7,001 nucleotides of DNA from Clostridia bacterium (lineage in GTDB: Bacteria > Bacillota > Clostridia > Christensenellales > UBA1242): the NCBI GenBank assembly GCA_028704215.1, contig JAQVLJ010000040.1:1-7001 (forward strand), written 5' to 3'. Positions 5,323 to 7,001 of this stretch are shown here, piece after piece. A program made the position numbers and the translations under genes. The notes under the pieces were generated by a model. That model searched no databases. It was not told where the DNA came from and saw only the letters and a program-made list of their open reading frames with translations. Each line of letters starts with the position of its first letter. The first letter of the stretch is position 1.

Positions 5323-7001
5323 TAGGTTTTTCATCTTCAGGAACAACTACATCTAGTTGTTCTTTAACTTTTTGAAGATTATTTGTGCTTTCTTGCAATC
5401 TTTCATGCAACTCTTTTAACTTGATGTCAATATCATCTATTGAGGTATCTTCAACTTCTTTGCGTGGTCTGCCACGAGATTTTTTTGGTTGCTCAACTTG
5501 TACGCTTTCAACTTTGCGTGGTCTGCCTCTAGACTTTTTTGGTTGTTCAACTGGACTTTCAGTTGTCTCTTCCTTACGAGGTCTGCCTCTACGTTTTGGC
5601 TCTGTTGTTACAACTTCCTCAACAACTTTACGTGGTCTACCTGGTTTCCTCTTTGGCTGTACTTCGCTTTCACTTACTTCTTTGCGAGGTCTACCTCTTC
5701 GTTTTGGCTCAGAAGGTAAGATTGGCTCAGTTACTATTTTGCGTGGTCTACCTGGCCTTTTCTTTGGAGTTTCTACAACAACTACACTAGGAGTAGCTAC
5801 TACTGGTGTAACTAGTGCTGGCGAAACAACTGCTGGTTTTTCTATTTTTTCTTCAATGCTCTTTTTAAAAATTTTTGGAGTTTCAATTTCTTCCTCAACT
5901 TCTGGTGTTATGATATTGCCTTGGTCGCCCTTGTCATCATCGTCTTTATCAGTAATAGGTTTTTCAAACTCATTTCTAAAAAATCTTTCTTTTAGTATAG
6001 GTTTTCTTTCTTCAACTTTTTCTTCTATTTTCTCTTCAAACTTTTTCTCAGTTATTGGGGAACCAAAATCAAAGTCGTTTTGTTTGTTGCCAAAGTCGAA
6101 TTCATTATTTTTTTCATTTTGTACAGGCTTTTCAGTCTGAACAGGTCGTTCAACAGTTATTTTTTCATTTACTTCGACTTCTGGTACTTCGCCTTTCAAC
6201 TCTTTTAATTGCTTGTTCTTTTCTATAATCATATTCTCAAGCAATATTTTTTGATGTGACAAATCAACAATTTTTTGAGCAGAATCAGTGCTGTTAGTCA
6301 AAATTTCGATCTGTCTATTTTTTTCTTTCAACTCTGCTTCCAAATCTTCGACCTTTTTGTTGTCTACTTGACTTAATTCAGGTTGTTGTTCTTTCAAAAC
6401 ATTTTCGACCTTATCATATACTTTACGGGTATAACTTTCGAACTCACTTTCCATTGTAATCTCTAATGCTTCACGTGCCTTATCTATTTCTTTTTCACGT
6501 TTTTCTATTTCAACTTGCAAAGCATTGACATCTTTTTTACGCGTCAAAACGATAGTATCAAAATCTTTTTCTAGTTGAAGCTGTCTATTCAGTTCATCGG
6601 CTTGTTGCTTTTTGATATAGTTTGCTTCAATATTCGATGCTGATTGTTCAAGTTGTGCTTTTAGACGCTCAATATTTTCTTTGCTAGCTTGCATTTTGCG
6701 TTGATAATCTTTATTCTTTTCTTTAAAGTTACCCTCAATATTATTAATCTCAGCGTTAATTTGTTCTATTTCTTGCATCAAGCGACTACGATTTGCCAAA
6801 AATATTTCTGTTTCATGTACTGATCTTTCAAGCACCAAAGCGCTTTCAATTCCACTTCTATCAAATTTATATTTGTCGTGCTCAATTTGTCTTTGACGAG
6901 CACGCTCCATTTCTTGCTGTTCAAGTATAGAACGTTTCTCAAAGTATTCAAACAAAATAGGGATGCCTTGTTTTATCTCTTTCTTGGTAAACAAAACTTC
7001 A
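5315..7001 (-). CDS. Coiled-coil protein with six AT-hook motifs (5' end open at window edge)
   Basis: No known orthologue is recognised. Residue numbers here count from the TTG at 6994; the frame continues upstream through GTT and GAA to the edge, and no ribosome binding site is visible, so the true start may lie outside. Residues about 20-270 are charged and heptad-rich (Glu, Lys, Gln, Leu) and should form long coiled coils. Residues 270-400 look disordered: they include two copies of a (E/D)FDFG motif (299-302 and 308-311) and an acidic DDDDK stretch, then a Val/Pro/Thr-rich linker. Six GRPRK cores, each next to extra basic residues (KKRP, KRR, KRKP, KKSR), start at residues 415, 434, 452, 470, 490 and 508. 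A short amphipathic helix (about 522-548) and a KPKK tail end the protein. GRP cores flanked by Lys/Arg are the AT-hook, a minor-groove binder of AT-rich DNA known from HMGA and from bacterial CarD. A role as a multivalent chromosome-binding or bridging protein is inference. No membrane segment is seen. It converges on the DUF1858 gene with 6 bp between stops. Confidence 0.85.
   Translation of the reverse strand, partial: EVLFTKKEIKQGIPILFEYFEKRSILEQQEMERARQRQIEHDKYKFDRSGIESALVLERSVHETEIFLANRSRLMQEIEQINAEINNIEGNFKEKNKDYQRKMQASKENIERLKAQLEQSASNIEANYIKKQQADELNRQLQLEKDFDTIVLTRKKDVNALQVEIEKREKEIDKAREALEITMESEFESYTRKVYDKVENVLKEQQPELSQVDNKKVEDLEAELKEKNRQIEILTNSTDSAQKIVDLSHQKILLENMIIEKNKQLKELKGEVPEVEVNEKITVERPVQTEKPVQNEKNNEFDFGNKQNDFDFGSPITEKKFEEKIEEKVEERKPILKERFFRNEFEKPITDKDDDDKGDQGNIITPEVEEEIETPKIFKKSIEEKIEKPAVVSPALVTPVVATPSVVVVETPKKRPGRPRKIVTEPILPSEPKRRGRPRKEVSESEVQPKRKPGRPRKVVEEVVTTEPKRRGRPRKEETTESPVEQPKKSRGRPRKVESVQVEQPKKSRGRPRKEVEDTSIDDIDIKLKELHERLQESTNNLQKVKEQLDVVVPEDEKPKK
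5450..5767 (-). repeat. Six degenerate in-frame repeats of 54-60 bp encoding the AT-hooks
   Basis: On the plus strand the GGTCT cores begin at 5466, 5520, 5580, 5634, 5688 and 5745, giving intervals of 54, 60, 54, 54 and 57 bases, all multiples of three. In protein order the units fall into three pairs. Units 1 and 3 (PGRPRK with KR before it) resemble each other, as do units 2 and 4 (KRRGRPRKE), so units 1-2 and 3-4 look like a duplicated pair about 108-111 bp apart. Units 5 and 6 (KKSRGRPRK) are almost identical at the DNA level and look like the most recent 54-bp duplication. Confidence 0.9.

Noticed and set aside
5450..5767. CRISPR-like array, because of regular 54-60 bp repeats
   Set aside because: The intervals are all multiples of three, the repeats vary at synonymous and conservative positions, and they encode AT-hooks in an uninterrupted frame; there are no constant repeats with unique spacers.
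5385..6140. Long plus-strand open frame with repeated LRGLPL stretches (about 251 codons), plus two overlapping smaller frames
   Set aside because: It is the antisense reading of the AT-hook repeats; the LRGLP repeats are simply the complement of GRPRK codons, and no ribosome binding site or known domain supports it.

Overview
The window is strongly AT-rich, with ATG and TTG starts, good AGGAG or GGGA ribosome binding sites and TTGACA/TATAAT-type promoters. It carries a SpoIIE homologue and an LTA-synthase-type sulfatase. Together these point to a low-GC, endospore-forming Bacillota, most likely of the Clostridia. The family-level calls are firm. The taxonomic placement is inference, and no ribosomal RNA or other marker is present to refine it.

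Layout. (1) Positions 1-1983, minus strand: the first 661 codons of spoIIE. The end of its PP2C phosphatase domain lies beyond the left edge. (2) Positions 2029-2058: a good intrinsic terminator between the sulfatase gene and spoIIE. spoIIE therefore probably has its own promoter in the roughly 45 bp between terminator and start. (3) Positions 2087-4033, minus strand: a 648-residue LtaS-family membrane sulfatase with a TTG start, driven by a perfect TTGACA-17-TATAAT promoter. (4) Positions 4034-4161: a compact divergent control region. The leftward promoter sits back to back with a rightward one, whose -35/-10 spacer is filled by a perfect 11-1-11 bp palindrome and whose predicted transcript starts at or next to the ATG, so it looks leaderless. 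(5) Positions 4162-5308, plus strand: a probable two-gene operon of an SPFH/Band 7 'virion core'-type protein with a C-terminal zinc ribbon, followed by a 62-residue DUF1858 CxxC redox-type protein. (6) Positions 5315-7001, minus strand, convergent with only 6 bp between stop codons: a long coiled-coil protein with six AT-hook motifs near its C terminus, open at the right edge.

How the genes fit together. SpoIIE switches on sigma-F in the forespore. The sulfatase probably builds polyglycerolphosphate or a similar anionic envelope polymer. The Band 7 protein may be a membrane-stress scaffold. No direct link between these proteins is shown by the sequence. The AT-hook protein is the most unusual gene, and the palindrome-blocked leaderless promoter is the most unusual regulatory structure. 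No CRISPR array, tRNA, rRNA, insertion sequence or prophage structural gene was seen, and no stretch over 300 bp lacks a gene.
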